Part shown: positions 5,187-5,420 of the stretch, piece by piece
How the letters are laid out: the number at the start of each line of letters is the position of its first letter
Position numbering within the stretch: the first letter of the stretch is position 1
DNA from: Deltaproteobacteria bacterium
GTDB taxonomy: Bacteria; Desulfobacterota; DSM-4660; Desulfatiglandales; B25-G16
NCBI GenBank assembly: GCA_003646935.1
Contig: QMLW01000170.1
Coordinates: forward strand, 1 to 5,420
DNA: 5,420 nucleotides
Direction: 5' to 3'
Position numbers and translations under genes: made by a program
The notes under the pieces: model-generated
The model's input: the letters and a program-made list of their open reading frames with translations, nothing else
What the model was told of the DNA's origin: nothing
The model's database searches: none

Positions 5187-5420
5187 CTGTGTAGTTACTT
5201 ATCCATAAAGAAAAATAAAAACAATTCATTTATAATACCAGAATGTAATTGAGAAGGCTATGCGATATGAAGCAAGTATACCGTTATTATAATAGTGCTA
5301 TTGGTTATGTGTACTGATTTTCAGGTTCAGGCGGTCATAGGAAATCGAGAAGAGTCCAAGGCTTAAGGATGAAAGGTCAAAAGGCTTTCCGGGCTTATTT
5401 CCGAACCACTTGTACTAGAG
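5187..5420. other. AT-rich upstream region without a recognisable gene
   Basis: Both strands were read. There are only very short frames. The only one reaching the window edge is ATG 5369 on the + strand (MKGQKAFRAYFRTTCTR, open to the end), preceded by purines (AAGG directly beside the ATG, so poorly spaced). It could be the start of a gene continuing outside. TATAAT occurs at 5231-5236 (+), but no matching -35 box stands at the right distance. No tRNA, hairpin terminator or repeat is evident. The area probably holds the promoter for the leftward gene block and the other edge of the island. Confidence 0.35.

Noticed and set aside
5187..5420. tRNA or small RNA gene at the window end
   Set aside because: No cloverleaf-like pairing, no CCA end and no GC-rich hairpin with T run could be seen on either strand.

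Overview
The window looks like a boundary between an ordinary metabolic gene and a decaying accessory (defence-type) island from a bacterium. Positions 1-835 (+ strand, visibly GC-rich) carry the C-terminal part of an acyl-CoA synthetase/ligase whose start lies outside the window. From about 840 onward the DNA is more AT-rich and every recognisable gene lies on the - strand. The ligase type and the mix of neighbours would fit an anaerobic, syntroph- or sulfate-reducer-like (Desulfobacterota-type) bacterium, but that is a weak inference from gene flavour only.

The - strand block, in transcription order (right to left), contains: a tiny unrecognised ORF (5186-5073); an internally deleted nucleotidyltransferase of the MNT/AbiEii kind (5100-4864); the first 56 codons of radC (4839-4669); a nearly complete Fic-family AMP-transferase with a C-terminal winged helix (4640-3506), frameshifted at a six-C run close to its start; an intergenic stretch with four evenly spaced copies of an octamer in alternating orientation (3414-3482); a heavily broken type I restriction subunit HsdR (3385-about 1590); and a YgjP/SprT-like zinc metallopeptidase (about 1584-907) of the sort that commonly sits beside hsdR.

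The HsdR remnant keeps the nuclease motif (PD...E-C-K), the DEAH box, motifs IV, V and VI and part of the C-terminal helical region. It has lost the Walker A segment and several other blocks, and also carries a frameshift near 2856 and an in-frame TAA at 1785-1787. The joins often fall where two short similar peptide motifs would have stood in the intact protein (for example GxDPK...GxDPK in HsdR, and RDID...RDLEDV in the nucleotidyltransferase). This suggests repeated deletion between short repeats in at least two unrelated genes. No hsdM or hsdS is present, so this is not a working restriction system.

The most interesting items are the helically phased TTTACAT boxes next to a Fic protein that has its own DNA-binding domain, the C6 tract that splits the Fic reading frame (phase switch, mutation or sequencing error), and the serial microhomology-like deletions. 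I found no convincing complete new system. The strongest reading is a degraded defence island in which Fic and the metallopeptidase are the only near-intact genes.
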